DNA of 64,000 bases from Bacillus thuringiensis (GCF_022095615.2 NZ_CP155559.1:3779501-3843500); one strand, 5' to 3'. Counted from the stretch's first letter, positions 37,337 to 46,219 are shown. Made by a program: numbers and translations. Notes: generated by a model from the sequence alone, not told the origin.

Positions 37337-38509
37337 TAGTGCTTCTATAAATAATGCTACCCCAATACCGCCACCGACGCATAGAGAGGCAATTCCTTTT
37401 TCTAGCCCGCGTCTTTTCAATTCATGAATTAAACTTACCGTAATACGAGCTCCTGTACAACCGATTGGATGTCCAAGTCCTACACCACTACCGTTTACAT
37501 TCACCTTTTCACGATCTAAACCTAATTCTTTCTCTACAGCTAGGTATTGTGCAGCGAAAGCTTCATTAATTTCAAGTAAATCTGCATCTTCTAATGACCA
37601 ATCTACTTTTTCTAATCCTTTACGAATTGCTGGTGCTGGTCCAATACCCATAATTTTCGGATCTACTCCAGCTACTGAATATCCAACAATTCTAGCTAAC
37701 GGTTGTAAGCCTTTTTCTTTCGCTTTTTCTTCGCTCATTAATACTAGAACCGCACTTCCATCATTAAGGCCAGATGCATTCCCTGCCGTTACAGATCCAT
37801 CTTTACGGAAAGCTGGTTTTAATCCTGCTAATTTTTCCGCTGTAATATCTGCACGTGGATGTTCATCCTTCGAAAATACTACTTCTTTTCTACGTTCTTT
37901 TATCGTAATAGGAACAATCTGCTCGTCAAAGTATCCAGACTCGATTGCTTGCAGTGCCAATGTATGACTACGAAGCGCAACTTCATCTTGTTCCTCTCTT
38001 GTAATTTCATATTGGTCAACTAAGTTTTCCGCAGTTTCCCCCATCATAATATGATGGATTGGATCTTCTAATACTTCCCACACCGTATCACGAATTTCTC
38101 CGTGCTGTAGACGTTGTCCCCAGCGGTGTTGTTTCAATGCATAAGGGCTTGAACTCATTGCTTCTACTCCACCTGCAATAACAACATCACTTACACCTAA
38201 TTGAATTTGCATTGCAGCTGACATAATTGCTTGCATACCTGAAGAACATTGGCGTTGGATTGTATAACCCGTAACTGTGTCAGGAAATCCTGCCGCTAAT
38301 GCAGCTGTTCTTGCAGTATTTGCTTCATCAGTTCTTTGAATACAATGACCTAAAATTACTTCATCAACTTCATGTGGTTCTACCCCGCCTCGTTTTACAG
38401 CTTCCTGAAGTACAGGAACCGCTAATTCTACTGGCGTTACATTTTTTAGCGCTCCTCCAAAAGTTCCAATTGGCGAACGAACTGCAGCTGTAATAACAAC
38501 ATTATGCAT
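37334..38509 (-). CDS. Acetyl-CoA acetyltransferase (thiolase)
   Basis: The 391-aa thiolase II type enzyme has the nucleophile Cys88 in [17 protein letters not shown], His347 in [12 protein letters not shown] and the second cysteine Cys377 in CVGGGIG, all intact. It condenses two acetyl-CoA to acetoacetyl-CoA or runs the reverse reaction (AtoB/PhaA/MmgA type). A 3-hydroxybutyrate dehydrogenase is encoded about 4 kb away, and fadH lies at the left end. It appears monocistronic. Confidence 0.93.
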   Translation of the reverse strand: MHNVVITAAVRSPIGTFGGALKNVTPVELAVPVLQEAVKRGGVEPHEVDEVILGHCIQRTDEANTARTAALAAGFPDTVTGYTIQRQCSSGMQAIMSAAMQIQLGVSDVVIAGGVEAMSSSPYALKQHRWGQRLQHGEIRDTVWEVLEDPIHHIMMGETAENLVDQYEITREEQDEVALRSHTLALQAIESGYFDEQIVPITIKERRKEVVFSKDEHPRADITAEKLAGLKPAFRKDGSVTAGNASGLNDGSAVLVLMSEEKAKEKGLQPLARIVGYSVAGVDPKIMGIGPAPAIRKGLEKVDWSLEDADLLEINEAFAAQYLAVEKELGLDREKVNVNGSGVGLGHPIGCTGARITVSLIHELKRRGLEKGIASLCVGGGIGVALFIEAL

Positions 38510-38621
38510 TTTGTACTTGCCCCTCTCTTATGTACCCTAGTCAGTTTTTAGGTGAAATTCCATAAGATGTATGTCTACATCTATCATACTATAAACATAC
38601 TAAAAAATCAAAATATTTAAT

Positions 38622-38653
38622 ATAATAAAAATAGAAGGAATTAACCTTCTATT
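38622..38653 (-). terminator. Terminator of the Nudix gene
   Basis: On the minus strand AATAGAAGG pairs with CCTTCTATT over a 6-nt loop, followed by TTTATTATA. Confidence 0.75.
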
Positions 38654-39098
38654 CTGTTAATGCGTATAGGAATTTTTGTAAAATCTTCTCAGTTGTTTTA
38701 TTCAAATTCGGTAACTTATCTACCGGAAAATATTGAAGCTGTAATCCTTCATGGTCAAGCCTTAATTCTCCACTCACATGATGCCCCTGATACAGATGAA
38801 TGACATTAAAAATTTCATCTCCATTTGGATATTGGAAGTACACTTCTTTTCCCGAAAGAACCCCGATAAATTGCATAATTTTCGCATTTAGTCCCGTCTC
38901 TTCAAATAGTTCTCTGCGAGCAGTTTCTTCTGTCGTTTCTCCTAGCTCCATCGCTCCGCCAGGTACACCCCAATCATATGTATCTGAACGATATTGAAGC
39001 AATACTTCTTGATTATCATTTAAGATAATAATTGCTGATCCTACTAGAATAAGCGGCCTTGTACCAACGACTTTGCGTAACTCTTCAATATACCCCAA
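38649..39098 (-). CDS. Nudix hydrolase
   Basis: The 149-aa protein has a complete Nudix box GAMELGETTEETARRELFEE, followed by TGL (GX5EX7REUXEEXGU), so it should hydrolyse a nucleoside diphosphate linked to another group, with divalent metal. The N-terminal GYIEELRKVVGTRPLILVGSAIIIL is typical of the many B. cereus-group Nudix enzymes. A TTG start at 39098 is chosen because AAAGGAG lies 10 nt before it; the longer frame runs through the ribosome site. The substrate cannot be inferred. Confidence 0.88.
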   Translation of the reverse strand: MGYIEELRKVVGTRPLILVGSAIIILNDNQEVLLQYRSDTYDWGVPGGAMELGETTEETARRELFEETGLNAKIMQFIGVLSGKEVYFQYPNGDEIFNVIHLYQGHHVSGELRLDHEGLQLQYFPVDKLPNLNKTTEKILQKFLYALTE

Positions 39099-39172
39099 TA
39101 TGTAAACTCTCCTTTCCTCACCCTTCCTTATCATAACAAAATTCTTCTCCTTTTGTTGATGTAATTTTAAAG

Positions 39173-39202
39173 AAAAAAAGGAAGCTTTCGCCTCCTTTTT
39201 TC
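39173..39202 (-). terminator. Terminator of the 97-aa gene
   Basis: AAAAAAGGAAGC and GCCTCCTTTTTT form a 12-bp stem with one mismatch and a 4-nt loop, T-rich on the minus strand. Confidence 0.75.
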
Positions 39203-39206
39203 ACCT

Positions 39207-39500
39207 TTATTTCTTAAAACTTTCATATTTTACAGCTTCAAAAGCTTCTTCAATTTCATCATTACGATAATGGACATATGTAAAACGCCCTAATTCTACT
39301 AATCTTGCTATTTCTTGTAACGCTTTATGTTGCTCATATGTTTCCTCTAGCTTAATATGTACATAAAACTTCATTAATGGATGTTCATATAAAGGTTCTC
39401 CCACCTCTACATATACATCTTCCACCCCTTGCACAACTCTTATATAACTTGCAAATTGATAAAGAGCTTCTCTGTCTGAAACGATTTTTAAAGTATACAT
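39207..39500 (-). CDS. Conserved hypothetical protein, 97 aa
   Basis: The small acidic alpha/beta protein (MYTLKIVSDREALYQFASYIRVVQGVEDVYVEVG) has alternating strands and helices, like an ACT-type or ferredoxin-like half fold, though I cannot assign a family. There is no signal peptide. It has an AAAGGGGGAG-type ribosome site and its own terminator. It lies between the Nudix and metzincin-like genes, which run in other units. Confidence 0.65.
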   Translation of the reverse strand: MYTLKIVSDREALYQFASYIRVVQGVEDVYVEVGEPLYEHPLMKFYVHIKLEETYEQHKALQEIARLVELGRFTYVHYRNDEIEEAFEAVKYESFKK

Positions 39501-39660
39501 ATATTCTCCCCCTTTCCTTTACTATATCAAAAAGACGATCACACTACGTTATAGAACTATGAAATTTTTTCGACTTGTAATAAACAAGGCGTTTATCCAT
39601 ACATAGGGTCTTTTCCCAACATATATTATAGAAAGAATTTTTTCAGTTGAGGTGTTCCTT

Positions 39661-40278
39661 ATGGATCCATACGTCAATATATGTATTTGCATTACTCCAG
39701 GCGCCAATATTTCTGATGACCGTATCGCAAAAGATTTAGCAGTTGCAGAATCAATTTGGCACCCCATTACATTTCAAATTCAAGACGTAATTATTTTAAA
39801 TGAACTTTTCCGTTTTTCTGACCGTGAAATTAGTTATAAAAATTCTATTCAAAGTCAGGAAAAATTAGCATCCTTTTTCCAAACCTGTGTAAATGAAGCT
39901 CCTGAATGCGACCTTTACATTTGTTATATTGGCAGTGATTATTTCAAAGAAACAGCCGTAATTGCCTGCGCTTACTCTTTAGCAAAACAACAGCAACTTA
40001 CTGGTTATATCGTTTTAACAAATTCAGCTGCTCCCATGAAAAATATATATACGCTCGCTCACGAAGTCGGTCATATTTTATTTACAAGACGTATTCATGG
40101 GAAACTTACTCACGCAGATCCTCATTCCCCAACTGGCTCGGAGCACCATCCTTCTCCAACAAATCTTATGTACCCTATCGTACCTCGTCCTGAAAATGTC
40201 CATATTCATTCCTTATTAACAAACGAACAAAAAGAGCTCTCTTTACAAAGCTCTTTATTGCAAAGAAAAAAACAGTAA
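39661..40278 (+). CDS. Cytosolic metzincin-like protein (HEVGH, NLMYP)
   Basis: The 205-aa protein has no signal peptide. Residues 133-138 read AHEVGH (His134, Glu135, His138), a zinc-protease helix. NLMYP, about 30 residues later, looks like the Met-turn of metzincins. Between them lies a histidine-rich stretch (RRIHGKLTHADPHSPTGSEHH) that must supply the third ligand, at a spacing unlike the standard HExxHxxGxxH. ATG at 39661 has GAGGTG just before it. I do not recognise the family. It is probably a zinc peptidase of unknown substrate. Confidence 0.65.
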   Translation: MDPYVNICICITPGANISDDRIAKDLAVAESIWHPITFQIQDVIILNELFRFSDREISYKNSIQSQEKLASFFQTCVNEAPECDLYICYIGSDYFKETAVIACAYSLAKQQQLTGYIVLTNSAAPMKNIYTLAHEVGHILFTRRIHGKLTHADPHSPTGSEHHPSPTNLMYPIVPRPENVHIHSLLTNEQKELSLQSSLLQRKKQ

Positions 40279-40294
40279 CTGTCCTATTACTGTT
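40268..40294 (+). terminator. Weak terminator of the metzincin-like gene
   Basis: AAACAGTAA and TTACTGTTT form a 9-bp stem around CTGTCCTA; the tail AAAACAATTT is weak. Confidence 0.45.
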
Positions 40295-40440
40295 TAAAAC
40301 AATTTATTTAATCAACAAACCAATTCACGGCTGCAAAGGATACACTATACATCTAAGCGTAATCTCTCTTAAAATCAAAATATAGTATTTCTTTGGAAAT
40401 AATTTTTTTCATGTCCAGAGCAGCCACTTTCCTATTAATT

Positions 40441-40570
40441 TTAAAAGATACCTTCAGGCTTATCACCTAATAAAATATTAAAATAATCCTCATGTATTTC
40501 TTTTGGTGAAAACAGTATAGTCAATCTTAGAAATCAATCCCTCATATTTATAAATAACTGTCCCTCTTGC
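40441..40570 (-). pseudogene. Frameshifted C-terminal gene remnant
   Basis: Directly after the stop of the HAAS gene, the same frame continues ARGTVIYKYEGLISKIDYTVF. The neighbouring frame then gives SPKEIHEDYFNILLGDKPEG before IF and a stop at 40441. Joining the two needs one extra T in a T-run at about 40508-40511. The joined 43 residues look protein-like, but there is no start codon with a ribosome site. This is probably the eroded end of a former gene; chance is not excluded. Confidence 0.35.
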
Positions 40571-41329
40571 TTATTCGTATACTTCTCTTTTTTCTAATTT
40601 GATATGAATTTTTAAAAGCATATAAATAACAATGAAAAGAATTATTTGTTGTACATACATTCCAATAACACTTGATACATCTATCATTCCAAATGCATAT
40701 TCTAATACAATTGGAACTAGTAAATATGACAAAGTAAACCAACCGCCAAATTTAATATTTATTACAGTCGCTAAAAGAACTACTACACCAACAAGAGTGA
40801 AGCTTTCTATAACAGTAAATTTAATAAATGTAGTACCATAAAAATTATTTAACAATGCAATACTAAAAATTGATAGAAACCATATCGCACCTGATATATA
40901 CATAATTAAAAATTCAGTTCGTTTACGCTTAAATGCTGCTGTTCTCATCCCCCATATTAATACAGTAATTCCTGCAGAAATCATAATCGGATATCCGATT
41001 AATTCAATTAAAGAATAAGACAAGCGATGGTCGGCTTCACTAAAGAATACACTCTTCATCATCGTGAAAGCCAATAAATTTATAATAAAGTAAAGCAATA
41101 ACTTATAATTACCTTTTCTATCTATATCCATCTCTTCCGCAAGTTGATTAGCATATTCTTTTGGAGCATGACCGAATATATCACTTACCGTCTTTCCCTT
41201 CTTCTTACCTTCTATTAAATGTAATTCCGCATCTTCTATAAAGGAAATAATATCAGTTTCTCTAATGCCCTTGGTTCGTAAATACCCTTGGGTATCATCT
41301 AAAAATTTTTGTCCTTCATTCGATAACAC
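40571..41329 (-). CDS. HAAS-domain membrane protein (second copy)
   Basis: The 252-aa protein begins with a cytoplasmic HAAS helical signalling domain: LSNEGQKFLDDTQGYLRTKGIRETDIISFIEDAELHLIEGKKKGKTVSDIFG. Six or so membrane helices follow. HAAS domains usually occur with PadR regulators, as here (third gene of padR-HAAS-HAAS). It is a paralogue of the preceding gene: the first 80 residues align closely (SEARKFLLDMRLFLAAKSVKESDIESFIEDAELHLIEGE in the other copy). It probably senses or signals at the membrane; the ligand is unknown. Confidence 0.8.
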   Translation of the reverse strand: MLSNEGQKFLDDTQGYLRTKGIRETDIISFIEDAELHLIEGKKKGKTVSDIFGHAPKEYANQLAEEMDIDRKGNYKLLLYFIINLLAFTMMKSVFFSEADHRLSYSLIELIGYPIMISAGITVLIWGMRTAAFKRKRTEFLIMYISGAIWFLSIFSIALLNNFYGTTFIKFTVIESFTLVGVVVLLATVINIKFGGWFTLSYLLVPIVLEYAFGMIDVSSVIGMYVQQIILFIVIYMLLKIHIKLEKREVYE

Positions 41330-41342
41330 TTTTATCCCTCCC

Positions 41343-42110
41343 TTATTTAACCGTTTCTCTTCTATTCGTCTTCATCATAATTTCAAGGAAAATTAAAATA
41401 AACAAACTTCCGTATAAACATATAATTTGAAATAACATTGGCACGAGGTCTTCCGATGTAAATGTTTGAAACACTAACATAATAGAAAGTGGAATAATTA
41501 AATATAAGTTTTTAAACCATCCATCAAAATATATATTTATCGCTACTGTGATGATAAATATACCTCCAGCTAATATATAGCTTTGCGTTTGAGTGAATAT
41601 AAATATTTTTGTAGGATATATCACATCTAATATCGTTACAGCCCCTATTAGAAACATTGGTACAATCATGACTAAAGACCACATAGCAAACCATGTTTTT
41701 GTAAAACTTGTTACGAAGGTCATTTTACGAAGTAAAAAATTAGGACCCATAACAACTAAAATCAATGAAAAACTATACCCAACGCACTGAATAAGTGACA
41801 TCTGTAATAATCCGTTATTCACTATTAGGATAGAAGCAATAATCCAAAACGAAACGATATTCATTACTGTAAAACCAATTTGCTTCCACGTTTCCTTCCT
41901 ATCTCTTTCCATCACTTTTACAAGTTCATTTGCATATTCTTTCGGTGAGCTTCCGAAAATTTCTTCTACACTTTTCCCATCAGTCTCACCTTCTATTAAA
42001 TGAAGTTCTGCGTCTTCGATAAAGCTTTCAATGTCGCTTTCTTTCACACTCTTTGCCGCTAAAAATAATCTCATATCTAATAAAAACTTTCGTGCTTCAC
42101 TTGATAGCAT
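41343..42110 (-). CDS. HAAS-domain membrane protein (first copy)
   Basis: The 255-aa protein has the same architecture as its neighbour: an N-terminal HAAS domain (about 1-75, with EIFGSSPKEYANELVKVMERDRKE) and about six membrane helices. Its start ATG overlaps the padR stop codon by one base (TAATG), so translation is coupled. The membrane parts of the two paralogues have diverged, which suggests a heterodimeric membrane partner or transporter-like function under PadR control. Confidence 0.8.
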   Translation of the reverse strand: MLSSEARKFLLDMRLFLAAKSVKESDIESFIEDAELHLIEGETDGKSVEEIFGSSPKEYANELVKVMERDRKETWKQIGFTVMNIVSFWIIASILIVNNGLLQMSLIQCVGYSFSLILVVMGPNFLLRKMTFVTSFTKTWFAMWSLVMIVPMFLIGAVTILDVIYPTKIFIFTQTQSYILAGGIFIITVAINIYFDGWFKNLYLIIPLSIMLVFQTFTSEDLVPMLFQIICLYGSLFILIFLEIMMKTNRRETVK

Positions 42111-42442
42111 TATTTTTTTCTCCCTTTCCCCTCAAGTAGACGCCCTACACTACTTTGCATCGCTTCCCAGCGATCCATAAACTCATTAAGTGCTTCCTCG
42201 CCTTTTTCTGTTAATGTATAATATTTTCGCTTTGGACCAGATGGAGATTCCTTCATTATACTCGTTATTAATCCTTCTTTTTGCATTCGTATTAATAACG
42301 GATAAATACTTCCCTCACTTGCCATTGTAAAACCATACTTCGCTAGCCTTTCACTCATTTCATAACCGTATATTTCACCTTCAGAAATAATAGCAAGTAA
42401 GCACCCTTCTAAAATCCCTTTCAGCATTTGACTTGTCGACAT
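42110..42442 (-). CDS. PadR-family regulator of the HAAS operon
   Basis: The 110-aa short-form (PadR-s2) regulator is essentially only the winged helix: GCLLAIISEGEIYGYEMSERLAKYGF, then EGSIYPLLIRMQKEGLI and YYTLTEKGEEALNEF. It is the first gene of the padR-HAAS-HAAS operon. A GGGAGG site lies 6 nt before the ATG. Three copies of one palindrome cover the promoter just upstream, strongly suggesting autoregulation. Confidence 0.92.
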   Translation of the reverse strand: MSTSQMLKGILEGCLLAIISEGEIYGYEMSERLAKYGFTMASEGSIYPLLIRMQKEGLITSIMKESPSGPKRKYYTLTEKGEEALNEFMDRWEAMQSSVGRLLEGKGRKK

Positions 42443-42458
42443 AACTCAAATCCTCCCA

Positions 42459-42542
42459 CTATCTTGTTTTACAAGATAGATAAGCGTAAGTATCTTGCTT
42501 TACAAAATAGTATAGCAAAGACTATTTTGTAAAACAAGATAG
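42459..42542 (-). promoter_or_regulatory. Triple palindromic operator and promoter of padR-HAAS
   Basis: Three 21-bp copies lie at 42459-42479 (arms CTATCTTGT and ACAAGATAG, perfect), 42490-42510 (18 of 21 matches) and 42522-42542 (20 of 21 when reversed). Centres are 31 and 32 bp apart, three helical turns. On the minus strand the -35 TTGTTT (42537-42532) lies in the third copy. The -10 TATACT (42514-42509), 17 bp away, touches the second. Confidence 0.85.
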
Positions 42543-42637
42543 CTAACAATATTTTTCCAAATCTTTGCAGGATTTTTATTATCCACTCTCTAAATAGAGC
42601 AATATGAGAACTTTATTACGAAGGGATGTTTTTCATC

Positions 42638-43414
42638 ATGGTTACAAATCAAGTTGTCTTTTTAACAGGTGCTGCAAGTGGGATTGGTTATGAAATGGGA
42701 AACGCTTTTGCAAAAGAAGGTGCAAAAGTTGTCATTACCGATCGTCTTGAAGAGCGGGCGAAAGAAGCAGCTAAACAATTACAAAAAGAAGGCTATCAAG
42801 CTATCGGTTTAAAATGTGACGTTACATCCGAAGAAGAGATTGCAGCAGCAATTTCTCAAACAGTTACTCATTTCGGTTCATTACATATATTAATTAACAA
42901 CGCAGGAATGCAACACGTTTCACCCATTGAAGATTTTCCAACCGAAAAGTTCGAACTGCTTATTAAAATTATGCAAATCGCTCCTTTTATCGCAATTAAG
43001 CATGCCTTCCCAATCATGAAAAAACAAAAGTATGGCCGAATTATTAATGTCGCTTCCATTAATGGTCTCGTTGGATTTGCAGGAAAATCCGCCTACAATA
43101 GCGCCAAACATGGTGTAATTGGATTAACAAAAGTGGCTGCTTTAGAAGGCGCTACTCACGGAATTACCATTAATGCGCTTTGTCCTGGTTATGTCGATAC
43201 CCCTCTCGTACGTAATCAACTTCAAGATTTAGCTACTACACGAAATGTACCACTTGAAAATGTTTTAGAAGATGTTATTTATCCACTTGTACCACAAAAA
43301 CGCTTATTACAAGTACAAGAAATTGCTGATTATGCTATGTTTTTAGCGAGTGAAAAAGCGAAAGGTATAACGGGTCAAGCTGTCGTTATCGATGGTGGTT
43401 ATACCGCTCAATAA
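42638..43414 (+). CDS. bdhA: 3-Hydroxybutyrate dehydrogenase (SDR)
   Basis: The 258-aa SDR has TGAASGIG near the N terminus, NNAGMQHVSPIEDF, and the catalytic pair in SAYNSAKHGVIGL (Tyr and Lys). NNAGMQHVSPIEDFP and ALCPGYVDTPLV are typical of BdhA, which interconverts 3-hydroxybutyrate and acetoacetate with NAD. ATG at 42638 gives the usual length of this enzyme, although its AAGGG site is 12 nt away; ATG at 42626 touches that site. With the thiolase it fits polyhydroxybutyrate or ketone-body use. Confidence 0.9.
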   Translation: MVTNQVVFLTGAASGIGYEMGNAFAKEGAKVVITDRLEERAKEAAKQLQKEGYQAIGLKCDVTSEEEIAAAISQTVTHFGSLHILINNAGMQHVSPIEDFPTEKFELLIKIMQIAPFIAIKHAFPIMKKQKYGRIINVASINGLVGFAGKSAYNSAKHGVIGLTKVAALEGATHGITINALCPGYVDTPLVRNQLQDLATTRNVPLENVLEDVIYPLVPQKRLLQVQEIADYAMFLASEKAKGITGQAVVIDGGYTAQ

Positions 43415-43444
43415 AGTGAAGGCTTTAACTACCTGTTAATGCGG

Positions 43445-43491
43445 GATAAAAAATAAAGTTTGCTCACGAAGAGCAAACTTTATTTTTTATC
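43445..43491 (+). terminator. bdhA terminator, 21-bp stem
   Basis: The arm starting GATAAAAAATAAAG at 43445-43465 pairs perfectly with 43471-43491 over the loop ACGAA. It is preceded by a GGCTTTAACT...GTTAATGCGG segment that recurs at 56921. Confidence 0.85.
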
Positions 43492-43503
43492 GCGAGGACC
43501 TTC

Positions 43504-43641
43504 CTACTTTAGTAATTGTTTAGGGAGTTTCTCAATTGCAACAATTACCCCATCTAATTTACTTTCAATACGATGGAGTAAATATAATGTTACAACAATT
43601 GGAAAGCCTACATTACCTACTATCCTGATCCACTCTTCCAT
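43504..43641 (-). CDS. YvrJ-like small protein, 45 aa
   Basis: AAAGGAGGAGAG precedes ATG at 43641. The product MEEWIRIVGNVGFPIVVTLY, then LLHRIESKLDGVIATIEKLPKQLLK, has one hydrophobic helix followed by an amphipathic helix. This matches the YvrJ family of tiny Bacillus proteins, which resemble phage BhlA/UviB-type peptides. It is monocistronic and convergent with bdhA. Function unknown. Confidence 0.75.
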   Translation of the reverse strand: MEEWIRIVGNVGFPIVVTLYLLHRIESKLDGVIVAIEKLPKQLLK

Positions 43642-43691
43642 CTTTCTCTCCTCCTTTCATTATATAAATAAGAGCAAAGAAGAGATTTAGG

Positions 43692-43731
43692 CATAAAAAA
43701 AAACAAACTATTATGTATTAGCTTGTTTTTT
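43692..43731 (-). terminator. mtnKA terminator
   Basis: On the minus strand AAAAAACAAGCTA and TAGTTTGTTTTTT pair with one mismatch, followed by more T. Confidence 0.75.
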
Positions 43732-44773
43732 CAAATAATGATGCAATTTCCTGTTTATAATCTCCTCGTATAATACCTTTCTCGGTAATAATACCTGTAA
43801 TTAATTCATTCGGTGTTACGTCAAATGCAGGATTATAAACATCAGTTCCAATTGGTGCCACTTGTTTTCCAAAAATTTTCGTAACTTCTGTTTCATCTCT
43901 TTCTTCAATAATAATTTCAGCACCTGTTTGTTTCGTAATATCAAATGTCGATAGAGGCGCTGCAACGTAGAACGGGATATCGAAATACTTTGCTAATATA
44001 GCTAAATTCATTGTTCCAATTTTATTTGCTGTATCTCCATTTGCTACAATTCGGTCCGCTCCTACTATAATCGCATTTATTTCTTTCTTTTGAATCGCAT
44101 GCGCTGCCGTATTATCTGTAATAAGTGTTACATCAATATTTGCCTGTTTCAATTCCCAGGTTGTTAAACGCCCGCCTTGTAAAACCGGTCTCGTTTCACA
44201 CGCATACGCATGTAAACGTACACCTTTTTCTTTCCCAATATAAAACGGTGCTAATGCAGTACCATATCTAGCAGTTGCAATACTTCCAGCGTTACAAATT
44301 GTTAAAATGTTATCACCGTCTTTAAAACATGTTAATGCATGTTCTCCAATACTCCGGCATACCGCTTCATCTTCTTGCTGAATGAGAAGCGCTTCTTCTT
44401 CTAATTTTTTTTGTGCTTCTTTTATTGTAATAGTTTCTCGAATCGATTCTCTCATACGATCGATTGCCCAAAATAAATTGACTGCTGTCGGGCGTGACGT
44501 ACCTAAATAATTACAATCTCTATTAAACTTCTTTTGAAATTCTTCAATATGTACAGTGTTATATTTTTTGGATGTAAGCGCCAAACCAAATGCAGCTACA
44601 ATTCCAATTGCAGGCGCTCCTCGTACTTCTAGCATGACAATACTTTTCCATACCTCTTCAATCGTCGTTAATGTTTTGTATTCTGTGCTATGCGGCAACT
44701 TTGTTTGATTTAATACTGCAATAGCATCCCCTTTCCAACTGACAGATCTCGGAATAGTAACAATTGTACTCAT
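43718..44773 (-). CDS. mtnA: Methylthioribose-1-phosphate isomerase
   Basis: The 351-aa protein of the eIF2B-like fold has the family motifs [34 protein letters not shown] (catalytic cysteine) and [19 protein letters not shown] (catalytic aspartate). It converts 5-methylthioribose-1-phosphate to the ribulose form, step two of methionine salvage. Its ATG overlaps the mtnK stop (ATGA), so the two are coupled. Confidence 0.95.
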   Translation of the reverse strand: MSTIVTIPRSVSWKGDAIAVLNQTKLPHSTEYKTLTTIEEVWKSIVMLEVRGAPAIGIVAAFGLALTSKKYNTVHIEEFQKKFNRDCNYLGTSRPTAVNLFWAIDRMRESIRETITIKEAQKKLEEEALLIQQEDEAVCRSIGEHALTCFKDGDNILTICNAGSIATARYGTALAPFYIGKEKGVRLHAYACETRPVLQGGRLTTWELKQANIDVTLITDNTAAHAIQKKEINAIIVGADRIVANGDTANKIGTMNLAILAKYFDIPFYVAAPLSTFDITKQTGAEIIIEERDETEVTKIFGKQVAPIGTDVYNPAFDVTPNELITGIITEKGIIRGDYKQEIASLFEKTS

Positions 44774-45951
44774 GCTTTTACCCCTCCAGAAACTGTCTGT
44801 TGGAATAGTTTTCGGAACAGTTGAATATCAGCGTTCTTGGATTCATATTTTATTAGTTCTTTACCTAAGGATAGCGCTTGTTTCTTAACTTGAATTCTCG
44901 TTTCTTTATTTTCTATTTCATCTAAATCTGCTACATGAGCTAAGCCAATTGTTCTACGGATAAGCTCACATCCAGCAAATCCAACGGCATCTTTAAAAAT
45001 ATTTTGCAAAATAATCGGCAACCATTGTTTCTCTTTCGTATATGCTTCTACACCTTCTCCAATCCATAACTTCGTAAAAGTTTCTACAAAATAACTCCAC
45101 GTCTTCTCGATATGGAAAAATAGCAAACTTCTCTGTTCTTCTTCTCTGGATAGAGCATTTAATAATAGATTTGCAATAAATTGACCAAGGTCAAATCCAA
45201 ATGGGCCATATGTTGCAAATTCCGGATCAATCACTTTCGTTTCAGAAGGTGATGAAAAAATACTACCAGTATGTAAATCACCGTGAATAAGTGCTTCTTT
45301 TCTCGTTAAAAATTTATATTTATATTGCGCGACTTTTAACTTTAAAGTTTTGTCACTCCACAATTCATCCACCGCTAGTTGTAACTCCGGCTCATAATCA
45401 TTCGTATCATAATGACCGAACGGATCTGTAAAAACTAAATCTTCTGTAATCTTACAAAGGTCTGGGTTTACAAATATACCTTCTAGTACCCTTTTCTCTT
45501 CTGACTGCAAACCGAAATCTGAGGTGTGAAATAAAACGTGTGCTAGAAAACGACCGATATGCTGAGATAAAAGTGGGTACTCTTCTCCGTCTATCAATCC
45601 CCTTCTTGCAATTGTTAGCCTTGATAGATCTTCTATGACAGTTACTGCTAACTCTTCATCATGACTATACACTACCGGCGCATATTCCGGCACATACTTC
45701 GCAAAAATTTGTAATGCTTTACTTTCAATCGTCGCTCTTTTTATAGACAATGGCCAGCTCTCACCAACTACTTTCACATATGGAAGTGCTTGTTTTATTA
45801 TAATAGACTTCTCTCCATCCTCTAATTTGAACACGTAATTTAAATTTCCATCTCCAATTTCATGACAAACTACATTTGCTTTCTTTTCAAAGTAACCGTG
45901 TTCTTTCGCATATTGTATAGCTGTCGTTTCAGTTAATGAATAATATCCCAT
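44770..45951 (-). CDS. mtnK: Methylthioribose kinase
   Basis: The 393-aa protein has the aminoglycoside-phosphotransferase-like kinase fold. Its catalytic loop is [11 protein letters not shown] and its metal-binding residue is in [18 protein letters not shown]. It phosphorylates methylthioribose released from methylthioadenosine. ATG at 45951 follows GGGGGAG; the longer frame is part of the riboswitch leader. It is first in the mtnKA operon and controlled by a SAM-I riboswitch. Confidence 0.95.
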   Translation of the reverse strand: MGYYSLTETTAIQYAKEHGYFEKKANVVCHEIGDGNLNYVFKLEDGEKSIIIKQALPYVKVVGESWPLSIKRATIESKALQIFAKYVPEYAPVVYSHDEELAVTVIEDLSRLTIARRGLIDGEEYPLLSQHIGRFLAHVLFHTSDFGLQSEEKRVLEGIFVNPDLCKITEDLVFTDPFGHYDTNDYEPELQLAVDELWSDKTLKLKVAQYKYKFLTRKEALIHGDLHTGSIFSSPSETKVIDPEFATYGPFGFDLGQFIANLLLNALSREEEQRSLLFFHIEKTWSYFVETFTKLWIGEGVEAYTKEKQWLPIILQNIFKDAVGFAGCELIRRTIGLAHVADLDEIENKETRIQVKKQALSLGKELIKYESKNADIQLFRKLFQQTVSGGVKA

Positions 45952-45974
45952 CGTCTTCTCCCCCTTTTTATTCA

Positions 45975-46021
45975 GGGGTTTTTCTAAAATAGAAAAACCC
46001 CTTTCCACAAAGAAAGAGGTT
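45975..46021 (-). promoter_or_regulatory. Expression platform of the mtnK SAM riboswitch
   Basis: On the minus strand AACCTCTTTC (46021-46012) pairs with GAAAGGGGTT (46005-45996), then TTTCTATTTT: the terminator. AAGAGG of the 3' P1 strand (46044-46039) can instead pair with CCTCTT. A third stem, GGGGTTTTTCTA/TAGAAAAACCCC (45975-46001), shares GGGGTT with the terminator and excludes it. Confidence 0.75.
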
Positions 46022-46039
46022 TGAAGTTTATCTTCTCCC

Positions 46040-46182
46040 CTCTTATCTGCCAGAAAGTTTTACTTTCTGCTGGAATTAGCACCGTGCCTTTTGGCGTAAA
46101 TAAACGCCCCATTTCACAATGGTATTACGGTCGGTTGCTGGGCTTCATCGGGCCAAATCCCTCCACCTGCTCTTGATAAGAG
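46040..46182 (-). ncRNA. SAM-I riboswitch (S-box) upstream of mtnKA
   Basis: On the minus strand the P1 strand CTCTTATC (46182-46175) is followed by AAGAGCAGGTGGAGGG, GGCCCGATGAAGCC, GCAACC and GGTGCTAATTCC. It closes with GATAAGAG (46047-46040). This is the standard S-box. SAM binding would release the downstream terminator and shut off mtnKA. Confidence 0.96.
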
Positions 46183-46219
46183 TTGTATAATTTTTTGAAT
46201 TTTTAACTTTATGTTGAAG

